Shown piece after piece: positions 41,891 to 50,303 of a stretch of 64,000 nt of DNA. Every line of letters starts with the position of its first letter. Within the stretch, counting starts at the first letter, position 1. The DNA is from Streptomyces maremycinicus (GTDB taxonomy: Bacteria; Actinomycetota; Actinomycetes; Streptomycetales; Streptomycetaceae): assembly GCF_001184025.1 (NCBI RefSeq), contig NZ_BBYG01000014.1, forward strand, positions 186,001 through 250,000. Reading direction: 5' to 3'. The notes beneath the pieces were generated by a model that saw only the letters and a program-made list of their open reading frames with translations, had not been told where the DNA came from and did not search any database. A program made the position numbers and the translations under genes.

Positions 41891-42696
41891 GCACCGCGTA
41901 CGACCTCACGGGGGCCGGCGCCGCCGACGGCGGCAGGGCGGGGGTCGCGCGGGTCGCGGGCGACTGGGCGGCCGCCGACCCGTACAGCGCCGCCGTGCGC
42001 AGCGGCCGGGGCCCGCTGTTCCTGCGCCGCGCCGACGGCTGGCTGCTGCCGCTGGAGGTGGAGCGGTGGTGTGCCCGCGCCGACCCGGCCGACCTGGCGA
42101 TCCTGGACCGGTGCGAGGGAGCCGTGCTGGACGTGGGCTGCGGGCCCGGCCGCCTGGTCGCCGAACTCGCCGCGCGGGGGCGGCCCGTGCTGGGCATCGA
42201 CGTCAGTGAGGCCGCCGTCGCCCACACCCTGGGACGGGGCGGGCAGGCGCTGCGGCGGTCGGTCTTCGACCCGTTGCCGGGCGAGGGACGCTGGGCGACC
42301 GTACTGCTCATCGACGGCAATGTCGGCATCGGCGGCGACCCGGTCGCCCTGCTGCGCCGGGCGGCGGCGCTGCTCGTCCCGGGCGGCCTGCTGATCGCCG
42401 AGACCGTGCCGGTGGACGTGGACGAGCGGGCCGAGGTCGAAGTGGTCGGCCCGGCCGAGGCCGGCGGCACCGGCCGGGCGTTCCCCTGGGCGCGGCTCGG
42501 CACGACGGCCCTGCTGCGGTACGCGGGCCACGAGGGCTGGCGGACGGCCGGTCAGTGGACGGCAGGCGGCCGGTGCTTCGTCGCCCTGCGCAGTCGCAGC
42601 GCGAGCAGCAGCGCCGAACCGCCGAAGAGCACCGCGGTGATCAGCAGCCAGTGGGCGAGGAACCCGTCCGCCGAGCGGCCGGTCGCCGACCGGTAA
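41887..42696 (+). CDS. Class I SAM-dependent methyltransferase
   Basis: 269 aa; ATG 41887 overlaps the DUF2064 stop as ATGA. The SAM-binding motif is VLDVGCGPGRLVAELAARG (about 81-99), then GIDVSEAAVAHT and LLIDGNVGIGGDPVALLRRAAALLVPGGLLIAE. Odd: the conserved fold ends near GGRCFVALRSR, but the frame runs on for about 32 Ser/Ala-rich residues across the 3' end of the convergent gene at 42552, giving a 145-bp sense-antisense coding overlap. Third gene of a tightly coupled trio; the acceptor is unknown. Confidence 0.85.
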   Translation: MSTAYDLTGAGAADGGRAGVARVAGDWAAADPYSAAVRSGRGPLFLRRADGWLLPLEVERWCARADPADLAILDRCEGAVLDVGCGPGRLVAELAARGRPVLGIDVSEAAVAHTLGRGGQALRRSVFDPLPGEGRWATVLLIDGNVGIGGDPVALLRRAAALLVPGGLLIAETVPVDVDERAEVEVVGPAEAGGTGRAFPWARLGTTALLRYAGHEGWRTAGQWTAGGRCFVALRSRSASSSAEPPKSTAVISSQWARNPSAERPVADR

Positions 42697-43016
42697 CGGA
42701 GCTCCACCCTCCCGCTGATCAGCGGGAACCACACGAGCAGCAGCAGCGCGGAGAGAGCCGCCGGCACCCGGACGTACATCGTCCACCTCCGGTGGCCGCC
42801 CGCGTCGAGTCCCTGGACGACGGCCCGGTCGGCCACCGCGTACAGGGGCAGCAGGACGAGGTCGTGCAGCAGTGCCGCCCCCACCCACCACAGCGCCACG
42901 CCCGGCCGGTCGTCGGCGAGGAGCCGTACGCCCGCGTAGGCCGCGAGGGCGAACGAGCAGGCCAGCAGGAGGATCTGGAAGGGGCTGCCGATCACCGGCC
43001 GTCGCAGGGGCGTCAT
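42552..43016 (-). CDS. Four-helix membrane protein coupled to the molybdopterin protein
   Basis: 154 aa; ATG 43016 overlaps the upstream stop as ATGA. Four hydrophobic helices: FQILLLACSFALAAYAGVRLL, VALWWVGAALLHDLVLLPLYAV, the VRVPAALSALLLLVWFPLI region and HWLLITAVLFGGSALLLALRL. A His-Asp pair in helix 2 (LLHDLVLLP) is notable. Homologous proteins accompany cytochrome b561/molybdopterin fusions; a role as a redox or assembly partner is inferred from the coupling. Its last about 48 codons overlap the methyltransferase frame antisense. Confidence 0.8.
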   Translation of the reverse strand: MTPLRRPVIGSPFQILLLACSFALAAYAGVRLLADDRPGVALWWVGAALLHDLVLLPLYAVADRAVVQGLDAGGHRRWTMYVRVPAALSALLLLVWFPLISGRVELRYRSATGRSADGFLAHWLLITAVLFGGSALLLALRLRRATKHRPPAVH

Positions 43017-44278
43017 CGTGTCTCTCCGAACGTCATGCGGGCCACCCACTTGGTGTTGAGCACGCCGGGCGCGGCGGGCACGATGACGCGCGCCGGGTAG
43101 CCGTGGTCGGGGGTCAGGGGCTCGCCGTTGACGAACAGGGCGAGCAGGGAGCGGGGGTCGGCGACCTGGTTCGCGCGCAGGGCGGCGTGACGGAAGGCCC
43201 CGCGCCGCTGGAGGGACTCGACGAGAACGTCCGGCGGGTCGTCCTCGTAGCCGACGAGCGCGGCCAGGTCCCGCAGCCGCACGCCCCGCCACCACTGGTC
43301 CGAGGTCGACCAGCCCTCGACGCAGGCGATGGGCAACGCCGAGCTGTGCAGCGGGAGTTCACTGAGCTCGGCGCGGCTGAGGCGTACCGTGCCGCTGGGT
43401 CCCGCGACGACGAGGCGCCAGGCTCCCTCGTCCGTCTCCGCCGCGGTGATCCCGGCGTACGCCGCCGTCTTGTTGATCTGGAAGCCGTTGGGACCGCTCC
43501 CCGGATCGGCTCCGCCGTGCGGGGCGAGCAGGGCCGTGCGGCGCAGCCCGTCGAAGCTCTGGCCGACCGTCGTGGCGAACAGCAGCAGCGACCCGCCCCC
43601 GACGAACCACAGCGCGCCGCGCCGGGAGACGGTCGGAGGATCCGGGTGCGGCGCGACCAGCTCCCGCGCGGACGCGGGTTCCGGCGCCGGCCTCAGCTCG
43701 CCCTCCTCCCGCGCACGGCGCAGATTGCGCACGGCCGCCGGGACCTTCAGCACGGCGTGGGCGACGAACGCGGCGAAGAAGACCCACGCGCCGTAGAAGT
43801 GCAGCGGATAGAAGGAGCCGGGGAAGACGTAGTCCAGCTGGACGTTGAGGACGCCGGTCGTGAACTCGAACAACGCGCCGCCGACCAGCAGCAGCAGGGA
43901 GATCCGTTCGAGCGCGTGCGCGACCGAGCGGGCCGGCGGCAGCGTGAACAGCCTCGGCACGACCGACCACAGCTTGGCCAGCAGGACGGGGATCAGGGTG
44001 ACGCCGAGCGTGACGTGGACGCCCTGGTCGAGCCGGTACAGCCAGTGCGGGTGGGTCGGCCAGGAGAAGAGGTAGAAGCCGAGGATGCCCTTGTCCGGCG
44101 TCTTGTCGTTCACCGGCGAGAGGTCCGGGTTGTAGGCGGCGTACGAGACGAGGCCCGTCACGAACAACACGGTGATGCCGAGGAGCAGCACCAGGCCGAG
44201 CACCGAGGTGAACCAGGGACCGCGCAGCGGGCTGCGCCAGAAGCCGGGGGAGGTGGGGAGCCGTGAGTCGTCGCGCAT
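43013..44278 (-). CDS. Cytochrome b561-like/molybdopterin oxidoreductase fusion
   Basis: 421 aa. Four N-terminal helices (about 22-48, 85-105, 123-142, 158-178) carry potential haem histidines (H89, H160, H174). Residues 218-242 read VSRRGALWFVGGGSLLLFATT, a twin-arginine motif before helix 5. The C-terminal extracytoplasmic domain (about 260-421) is the sulfite-oxidase-type molybdopterin fold with ligand C319 in PIACVEGWSTSDQWW and DHGYPARVIVPAAPG. This design fits dual Sec/Tat insertion: a cofactor-loaded domain exported folded after Sec inserts the first four helices. Coupled to the membrane protein behind it. Confidence 0.88.
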   Translation of the reverse strand: MRDDSRLPTSPGFWRSPLRGPWFTSVLGLVLLLGITVLFVTGLVSYAAYNPDLSPVNDKTPDKGILGFYLFSWPTHPHWLYRLDQGVHVTLGVTLIPVLLAKLWSVVPRLFTLPPARSVAHALERISLLLLVGGALFEFTTGVLNVQLDYVFPGSFYPLHFYGAWVFFAAFVAHAVLKVPAAVRNLRRAREEGELRPAPEPASARELVAPHPDPPTVSRRGALWFVGGGSLLLFATTVGQSFDGLRRTALLAPHGGADPGSGPNGFQINKTAAYAGITAAETDEGAWRLVVAGPSGTVRLSRAELSELPLHSSALPIACVEGWSTSDQWWRGVRLRDLAALVGYEDDPPDVLVESLQRRGAFRHAALRANQVADPRSLLALFVNGEPLTPDHGYPARVIVPAAPGVLNTKWVARMTFGETR

Positions 44279-44391
44279 GATCCGACCGTAGGCCGCGGCG
44301 CACCCCGAAACGGGCCCGCGACCCATGACGAAACGCTGACGTCCGGCCCGGACGGCGGCTCGCCGCCCGCCGCCCGGCCTAGCGTGCCGGT

Positions 44392-45843
44392 GTGAACAGC
44401 ACCCTGCGCTCCGCCGAGCCGCGCGCCCGGCGCTCCGGCGGCATCACCCCCGGCCTCCGCCCCGACCTGTACGCGGTGGGGGCCGCCGTCCTGCTCGTGA
44501 CGGCGGCCGTGCTGATCGGTCACCACATCGAGCACACCCAGCACACGCTACGGGTCAACTGGCCTCCCGTGCTGGCAAGTTGGGGTCCGCATGTGGGGCC
44601 GGGGACGCCGGCGGCCGTCGCGGTGGCGGCCGCGACCGCGGGGTACGGTCCCTCCCTGGCCGCCCGCCTGCCCTGGCGGGCCCTGCTCGCGGCGGCCTGG
44701 GGCACCGCCACCGCGTGGATCTTCTCGCTCGCCCTGATCGACGGCTGGGGACGGGGTGTCGCCGGCCGGCTCACGTCCCGCCACGAGTATCTCCAGGCCA
44801 TCGGCCGGTTCCAGGACGTCCCGGCGGCACTGCGCGGCTTCACCCGTCACATCCTCCTGGAGTCCCCCGACAACTGGCCCGCGCATGTCGCCGGTCATCC
44901 CCCGGCGGCCACGCTGACCTTCGTCCTGCTCGACCGGATCGGGCTGCGCGGCGCGGGCTGGGCCGGAACCTGGTGCGTCGTCGTCGGCGCGACGGCCTGT
45001 GCGGCCGTCCTGGTGGCGGTGCGGGCACTGGCGGACGAGGGGCTCGCGCGGCGGGCGGCGCCCTTCCTGGTGCTGGCTCCGGCCGCGGTGTGGATGGGGA
45101 CATCGGCCGACGCGTACTTCGCGGCGGTCGCCGCCTGGTCCGTGGCACTGCTGGCGCTGGCGGTCACCGGACGCCGGACCTCGGGCGCCGCGCTGGGCTC
45201 GGGCCTGCTCCTCGGCCTGAGCTGCTACCTCTCCTACGGCCTCACGCTCTTCGCGCTCGTCGGCGCGGCGGTGCTGCTGCTCGGCCGCGGGCACGTCCGG
45301 GAGCGTCCCGAGCTGCTCCTCCTTCTGTTCGCCGGGGCGGCCGTCGTGCCGACGGCGTTCACCCTCGCCGGATTCGACTGGTGGGAGGCGTACCGACTGC
45401 TGGTCACGCGCTACCGGCAGGGGGCCGGCGGTGTCCGCCCCTACGGGTACTGGGTGTGGGCCAACCTGGCCTGCACGGTCCTGATCACGGGCCTGGCGAC
45501 GGCGGCCGGCCTGCGACGGACCGCCGCGACGCTCCGCCGGGCCCGCGGGAAGGGCCTCCCGCGGCCGGACGGCCCGCACCGCTCCGGCCCGTACTCCGGC
45601 CCACACTCCGGCCCACACTCCGGCCCGGACGCCCGCCTCGCCCTGCTCGTGGCCGCCGCCCTGCTCGCCCTGCTCGTGGCCGACCTGTCCGGCATGAGCA
45701 AGGCCGAGACGGAACGCATCTGGCTCCCGTTCGCCCTATGGCTCCTGCCGGCCTGCGCGTTCCTCACCCGCCCGCGCGTCTGGCTCGCCGCCCAGGCGAT
45801 CCTGGCCCTGCTGCTCAACCACCTGCTGCTGACGGGCTGGTGA
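44392..45843 (+). CDS. Polytopic GT-C-like membrane protein
   Basis: 483 aa, GTG start. About ten to eleven helices. A first extracytoplasmic loop, from GHHIEHTQHTLRVNW to the region after helix 3 (DGWGRGVAGRLTSRHEYLQ), has acidic residues, and the loop RHILLESPDNWPAHVAGHPPAATL resembles the substrate loop of GT-C glycosyltransferases that use polyprenyl-phosphate sugars. TSADAYFAAVAAWSVALLAL follows. A short GPHSGPHSGPHS repeat sits in the cytoplasmic loop before the last helices. Enzyme activity is inferred. Fits with the epimerase, GT2 and two-component genes as an envelope-glycan locus. Confidence 0.7.
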   Translation: MNSTLRSAEPRARRSGGITPGLRPDLYAVGAAVLLVTAAVLIGHHIEHTQHTLRVNWPPVLASWGPHVGPGTPAAVAVAAATAGYGPSLAARLPWRALLAAAWGTATAWIFSLALIDGWGRGVAGRLTSRHEYLQAIGRFQDVPAALRGFTRHILLESPDNWPAHVAGHPPAATLTFVLLDRIGLRGAGWAGTWCVVVGATACAAVLVAVRALADEGLARRAAPFLVLAPAAVWMGTSADAYFAAVAAWSVALLALAVTGRRTSGAALGSGLLLGLSCYLSYGLTLFALVGAAVLLLGRGHVRERPELLLLLFAGAAVVPTAFTLAGFDWWEAYRLLVTRYRQGAGGVRPYGYWVWANLACTVLITGLATAAGLRRTAATLRRARGKGLPRPDGPHRSGPYSGPHSGPHSGPDARLALLVAAALLALLVADLSGMSKAETERIWLPFALWLLPACAFLTRPRVWLAAQAILALLLNHLLLTGW

Positions 45844-45891
45844 CCGTGCCGTGCCGCGGCCGCCGTGCGCAGGACGGCGCGCGACGCCGCG

Positions 45892-46371
45892 CTACCCGGT
45901 GGGGCTGCCGGTCACCGGTCCGCCGGGGTCGTCGGACAGGGAGATACGGGCCGTGACGCGTTTGCCGACCGCCTCCTGCTCGATGAAGAGGTCCTCGGCG
46001 ACGACCTTGACGATCTCCAGGCCGTGCTGGCCGATCCTGCCGGGATCGGCGGCCCGGGCCGTGGGCACGGTCGGGTCGCTGTCCCGTACGACGACGTCCA
46101 CGACGCGGGCCGTGATGCGCAGTTCCATCCGGACCGGGCCGGGAGCGTATTTGCGGGCGTTGGTGACCAACTCGCTGACCACCAGCTGGGTGAGGTCCCG
46201 GGCGCGCGCGGACACGGGCAGGCGGTGGTCGGCGCGGGCCCGGTCGAGGAAGGCCACGGCGTGGTGGCGGGCGTCGGCGATGCAGGCGTCCTGTCCGTCG
46301 AGGGCGTAGTCGGCGCGCATCAGGTACTCGTCAGGTGCCGTACAGCCGTCACCGTCGGCATGGGATCTCAC
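45892..46371 (-). CDS. RsbW/SpoIIAB-like ATP-binding regulatory protein
   Basis: 159 aa from GTG 46371 (GAGGG eight bases upstream; GTG 46386 is an alternative). HATPase_c_2 fold with N box LVVSELVTNARKYA (about 62-75), G1 DSDPTVP and G2 GQHGLEIVKVVAEDLFI. These stand-alone ATPases are anti-sigma or phosphoswitch kinases, very numerous in Streptomyces, often acting with anti-anti-sigma partners. No partner gene is adjacent, so the target is unknown. Confidence 0.85.
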   Translation of the reverse strand: MRSHADGDGCTAPDEYLMRADYALDGQDACIADARHHAVAFLDRARADHRLPVSARARDLTQLVVSELVTNARKYAPGPVRMELRITARVVDVVVRDSDPTVPTARAADPGRIGQHGLEIVKVVAEDLFIEQEAVGKRVTARISLSDDPGGPVTGSPTG

Positions 46372-46615
46372 GTGTCTCGCCCTCACTCCCCCGGTTCAAG
46401 CGCGCCCCTACCCGCCCCGGCGCCATGCATGCCACCGGAGCGCCGTCCGGCACGGAGGCCCGGTCGAGGCAACGGCGACCCGCGTCCGGAGGGAAGACCG
46501 CCACACCGCGTCGCATCCCATCGCATCACGCCGGATCGATACGGAAAACCGTGCAACCTTCGGGGCAATCGGGCTGTCTCAGTTCATGTCCGACACACAA
46601 CCTTCGGGGGACATC

Positions 46616-47194
46616 ATGGTGCGAAACAGAACCGTCTGGGCCACCGCCGCCCTTCTGACCGCCACCCTCGGTGTGGCCGCGATCCCGGCCACGGCCACCG
46701 CCGCCCCGGTCACGGCCACCCGCGCCGCGGCCGCCTGCCCCACCGGCTGGGGCAGCCTCGACAAGACCTACTCCACCGGCACGATGACGTCGCTGACCAA
46801 CGTGCGGACCGGCCGCCACGACTGTTACGACCGGTTCGTCGTCGACGTCCCCGGCGCGGGCGCCGCCGAGCTCGGCTTCTCGGTCGCGTACGTCGACCGG
46901 CTCTACCAGGACGGCTCGGGCCGCCCCATCACCGTCGGCGGCGCCGCCGTCCTGGAGGTGCGGGTCAACGCCCCCTCGTACGACGTCGAGACCGGCACGC
47001 CCACCTATCCGGGACGGGTGGCGCAGCCGCTGCCGGGCGTGAACCTCACCGGGTACAGCACCTTCCGGGACACCCGGTACGCCGGGAGCTTCGAAGGGGT
47101 GACGCAGTTCGGGCTCGGCGTCCGGGCGCGTCTGCCCTTCCGGGTGCTGCGCCTGGACGGCCACCTCGTGGTGGATGTCGCGCACACCTGGTGA
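46616..47194 (+). CDS. Secreted AMIN-like domain protein
   Basis: 192 aa from ATG 46616 behind GGGGGA; ATG 46586 upstream is less well placed. The Sec signal peptide (VWATAALLTATLGVAAIPATATAAP) is cut near residue 30. The mature domain has GRHDCYDRFVVDVPG, YVDRLYQDGSGRPITVGGAAVLEVRV, and the end FEGVTQFGLGVRARLPFRVLRL then DVAHTW, matching the actinobacterial AMIN-like domain. The AMIN fold binds cell-wall material in other bacteria; here that is only an analogy. Two Cys (about C37 and C65 of the precursor) may pair. Confidence 0.82.
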   Translation: MVRNRTVWATAALLTATLGVAAIPATATAAPVTATRAAAACPTGWGSLDKTYSTGTMTSLTNVRTGRHDCYDRFVVDVPGAGAAELGFSVAYVDRLYQDGSGRPITVGGAAVLEVRVNAPSYDVETGTPTYPGRVAQPLPGVNLTGYSTFRDTRYAGSFEGVTQFGLGVRARLPFRVLRLDGHLVVDVAHTW

Positions 47195-47367
47195 CGTACA
47201 CCGCCGGGACGATCCCCGACGCTCGGCCTCCCGGGGCCGGCGTCGGGAGCGGCGCGGTCACACCCTCGACGAGCGCGGGTTCACGCAGCCCCCGGGACAT
47301 CCCGGCCGGGAGCTCGTAGGCTGACGGTCGCCGCTCGCCACCCCCACCGCGCCCCGCAGAGGACCGG

Positions 47368-49299
47368 ATGCAGACCCTCAAATTTGTCAAGTACCTGACA
47401 TCAGCCGCCGTCGTCCTCACGCTGCTGGCCCCGGCACCGACCGCTGCCGCCGCCCCGTCGGCGGCCATCCCGGGCGCGCTCACCCCCGCGTCGTCCGCCG
47501 GAGTGGCGGCCCCGGCGGCGGAGGACTGGCAGCCGCCCCTCTCCACCCGGGGCCGCTACATCGTCGACGCGCAGGGGCGCCGCTTCCGTCTGAGGTCCGC
47601 CAACTGGGACGGCGCCCAGGGCTCCTGGTCGGGAAGCGGCAGCACCGCCGACCCGGCCGACCACCACGCGGGCCAGGACTCCTCCGGCATCCCCCTCGGC
47701 CTGGACCGCGTCCCGCTGTCCGCGCTGCTCGCCGACTTCCACCGGCTCGGCGTCAACAGCATCCGGCTGCCGTTCTCCAACGAGATGATCCGCACGAGCA
47801 CCCCTGTGCCGGACACCGCCGTCGCGGCCAACCCACGACTGCGCGGCGGCACACCCCTCCAGATCTTCGACGCCGTCGTGGCCGCCCTCACCGCGGACGG
47901 ATTCGCGGTCATCCTCAACAACCACACCGTCACCACCCGCTGGTGCTGCGGCGTGGACGGCAACGAGCGCTGGAACAGCGGCCGAACCACTCGGCAGTGG
48001 GCCGACGACTGGGTCTTCATGGCCCGCCGCTACGCCGCCGACCCCCGAGTCGTGGGCGCGGACCTCCACAACGAGGTACGCCGTGACGTACTGGACGACC
48101 CCAACTGGGGTCTCGGCGACGACCACGACTGGTACGCGGCGGCCCAGCTCGCCGCGGACCGCATCCTCACCGAGGCCGACCCCGACCTCCTCATCGTCGT
48201 CGAGGGCATCAACTGGACCGGACTGCCCGTGGACGGGCTGCCGCACGAGCGCCCCACCCTCACCCCCGTCCGTACGCTCTCCCACACCCTCCTGGACGCG
48301 CACAAACTGGTCTACTCCGCCCACTTCTACGGCTATACCGGCCCCCGGCATAGCGGTGCCACCGGGATCGGCGAGACCCACGACCCGCGTTACCAGGACC
48401 TGAGCCGCGACCAGCTGTCCCAGGTCCTCACCGACCAGGCCTTCTTCGTCACCGCGGAGGGACAGCACCACACAGCGCCCGTGTGGATCAGCGAGTTCGG
48501 CATCGGCGCCCAGGAGACCGGCGCCGCCGCCCGCGCCTGGTTCGGCAACCTCACGGACTACTTCGCCGACCACGACGCCGACTTCGCGTACTGGCCCCTG
48601 GTCGGCTGGGAGGGCCACGACGACTGGGCGCTGCTGCGCTACGACACCGCCGGGCGACGGTACGGCATCCTCGACGACGCCGACTGGCGCGGCGCCGGCT
48701 GGAATCACCTCATGACGGCCGCGACCCGCACCGGGACCGTCCCGCCGGTGCCCGTACGGCGCATGCTCACCACCGACCACGGCGACGCGGTGCGCTCCCG
48801 CCGGGTCCGGGCCGGCGGGGACTGGGACCCGGGCGCCTCCAAGGCCGCCTGCCCCGACGGCCTCCGGCTGATCGGCCTCAGCCACACGGGCGGACGGGGT
48901 CTGTGCACCGACACGGCCGCCGACGACCTGCGGGCCCCGGGCGACACGCAGACGGTCGTCACGGACGAACGCCATGTCCCCGCCGGCGGCGACTGGGCCG
49001 GCGGCTACACCAAACTCCAGTGCCCGGCCGGGCAGTTCCTCATCGGCTACAGCCGTCGCGGGGAACGCGTGTCGGCCGCCCTGTGCGTACCCGCCCGCAC
49101 CGCGCTGGGCCGGGCCGGGCGGACCGTGTGGTTCGACCGGTCCGACAACCGCCCCGCCGACACCGGCGGCGACTTCGCCCAGGGCCACTACAAGGGCCAG
49201 TGCGCGGCCGAGGAGTACGCCGCGGGCATCGCGTTCACCACCCGGTTCGGCAGCAAGCCGGGCCCCGCCGCCCTGCTCTGCGTCCCCCTGGCCCCGTGA
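47368..49299 (+). CDS. Secreted GH5 family cellulase-like enzyme with three C-terminal repeats
   Basis: 643 aa. The signal peptide (FVKYLTSAAVVLTLLAPAPTAAAAP) ends about 29. The GH5 barrel follows (about 60-455): GVNSIRLPFSNEMI, VILNNHTVTTRWCCG, the acid/base Glu in ADLHNEVRR, AHFYGYTG, and the nucleophile Glu in VWISEFGIG. After about residue 470 come three repeats of about 50-60 residues, each with AGGDW or GGDF, a Cys, LIG or AAGI, and ending LCxP or LCTD. They resemble a small secreted disulfide-stabilised module, perhaps carbohydrate-binding. Extracellular beta-glucan hydrolysis is likely. Followed by a good terminator. Confidence 0.87.
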   Translation: MQTLKFVKYLTSAAVVLTLLAPAPTAAAAPSAAIPGALTPASSAGVAAPAAEDWQPPLSTRGRYIVDAQGRRFRLRSANWDGAQGSWSGSGSTADPADHHAGQDSSGIPLGLDRVPLSALLADFHRLGVNSIRLPFSNEMIRTSTPVPDTAVAANPRLRGGTPLQIFDAVVAALTADGFAVILNNHTVTTRWCCGVDGNERWNSGRTTRQWADDWVFMARRYAADPRVVGADLHNEVRRDVLDDPNWGLGDDHDWYAAAQLAADRILTEADPDLLIVVEGINWTGLPVDGLPHERPTLTPVRTLSHTLLDAHKLVYSAHFYGYTGPRHSGATGIGETHDPRYQDLSRDQLSQVLTDQAFFVTAEGQHHTAPVWISEFGIGAQETGAAARAWFGNLTDYFADHDADFAYWPLVGWEGHDDWALLRYDTAGRRYGILDDADWRGAGWNHLMTAATRTGTVPPVPVRRMLTTDHGDAVRSRRVRAGGDWDPGASKAACPDGLRLIGLSHTGGRGLCTDTAADDLRAPGDTQTVVTDERHVPAGGDWAGGYTKLQCPAGQFLIGYSRRGERVSAALCVPARTALGRAGRTVWFDRSDNRPADTGGDFAQGHYKGQCAAEEYAAGIAFTTRFGSKPGPAALLCVPLAP

Positions 49300-49304
49300 A
49301 AGCC

Positions 49305-49347
49305 GCCACCCCCAACAGGAGCCACACACGCCTGCGTTGGGGGTGGC
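49305..49347 (+). terminator. Hairpin terminator after the GH5 gene
   Basis: A perfect 12-bp stem GCCACCCCCAAC/GTTGGGGGTGGC with a 19-nt loop, starting 6 bp after the stop codon and followed by AGACGTTTCC. Confidence 0.82.
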
Positions 49348-49513
49348 AGACGTTTCCTCCCCACGGGCGCGGAACCTCCCGCGTCCCGGAATCCCCGCGA
49401 AATTGTCCGTGATCGGTAACAGACGGATCCCACCGCGCCTTTTCCCCGTCCTGACATCTGCACGGGATCCACCGAGGCACGGGATCCACCGACACGACAC
49501 GAACAGGGCAGAC

Positions 49514-50284
49514 ATGGCGCGGCATGGCGGGCGGGGATGGTACGGCCGGGTTATCGCGGCAGCGGTGGGTGTGACGGCGATGGCCGCCGTCACCTCGGTG
49601 TGGACCGCTCAGGCCGGCCCGGTGGACGGGGCGAAGCCGGAGGCGGGTGCCTCGGCGCGCCCCTCCGCCGCGCCCGCCCGGGTGTCGGTGGACATCGCCC
49701 ACGCCTCGGACCACGGGGCCCGCGGCGTGAACATCACCATCGACGACGGTCCGGACCCCGACTGGACGCCGCAGGTCCTCGAGGTGCTGCGGGAGAACGA
49801 CGTCAAGGCGACCTTCTGCATGGTGGGCACGCAGGCGAAGGCCCACCCGGACCTGGTCAAGGCCGTGGTGGCGGACGGGCACCGGCTCTGCGACCACACC
49901 GTGTCGCACGACACCACCATGGACAAGAAGCCCGACTCCTACCAGTCGCAGCAGATCCTGGACGCCGAACGGATGATCACCGAAGCCTCCGGGGGCGTCC
50001 GCCCGGTGTACTACCGGGCGCCGGGCGGCGCCTTCACCCCCTACAGCCGCGATCTCGCCGCCTCCCGCGGGATGCGGCCGCTGGGCTGGAACGTCGACAC
50101 CAAGGACTTCGAGCAGCCCGGGGCGGCCGCCATCGTCTCCACCGTCCAGAGCGAGGTGTCCAACGGTCCGACGATCCTCTTCCACGACGCGGGCGGCGAC
50201 CGCTCACAGACCGTCGCGGCCCTGCGCGAGGTCCTGCCGTGGCTGCGGCAGCAGGGGTACTCCTTCGGCTTCCCGGTGATCTGA
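49514..50284 (+). CDS. Secreted polysaccharide deacetylase (NodB domain)
   Basis: 256 aa from ATG 49514. N-terminal hydrophobic segment GRVIAAAVGVTAMAAVTSVWTAQAG is a signal peptide or anchor, followed by a Pro/Ala linker. NodB motifs: TIDDGPDPDW (catalytic Asp and first metal Asp), DHTVSHDTT (metal His pair), YRAPGGAFTPYSRDLA (motif 3 Arg) and TILFHDAGGDRSQT (motif 5 His). Removes acetyl groups from chitin, xylan or peptidoglycan; position beside the GH5 enzyme favours a polysaccharide outside the cell. Convergent with the YihY gene with only 8 bp between the stops. Confidence 0.9.
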   Translation: MARHGGRGWYGRVIAAAVGVTAMAAVTSVWTAQAGPVDGAKPEAGASARPSAAPARVSVDIAHASDHGARGVNITIDDGPDPDWTPQVLEVLRENDVKATFCMVGTQAKAHPDLVKAVVADGHRLCDHTVSHDTTMDKKPDSYQSQQILDAERMITEASGGVRPVYYRAPGGAFTPYSRDLAASRGMRPLGWNVDTKDFEQPGAAAIVSTVQSEVSNGPTILFHDAGGDRSQTVAALREVLPWLRQQGYSFGFPVI

Positions 50285-50303
50285 GCGCGCGGTCACCGCG
50301 CGC
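50285..50303. terminator. Compact inverted repeat at convergent stops
   Basis: GCGCGCGGT-C-ACCGCGCGC, a perfect 9-bp inverted repeat. It starts right after the deacetylase stop and covers the stop codon and last codons of the convergent YihY gene. A candidate bidirectional terminator; the 1-nt centre means the real loop opens to several bases. Confidence 0.5.

Noticed and set aside
37576..45843. An arsenosugar biosynthesis cluster suggested by the DUF2064 gene
   Set aside because: No arsenic methyltransferase or radical-SAM partner typical of that pathway is in the window; DUF2064 alone is not enough.
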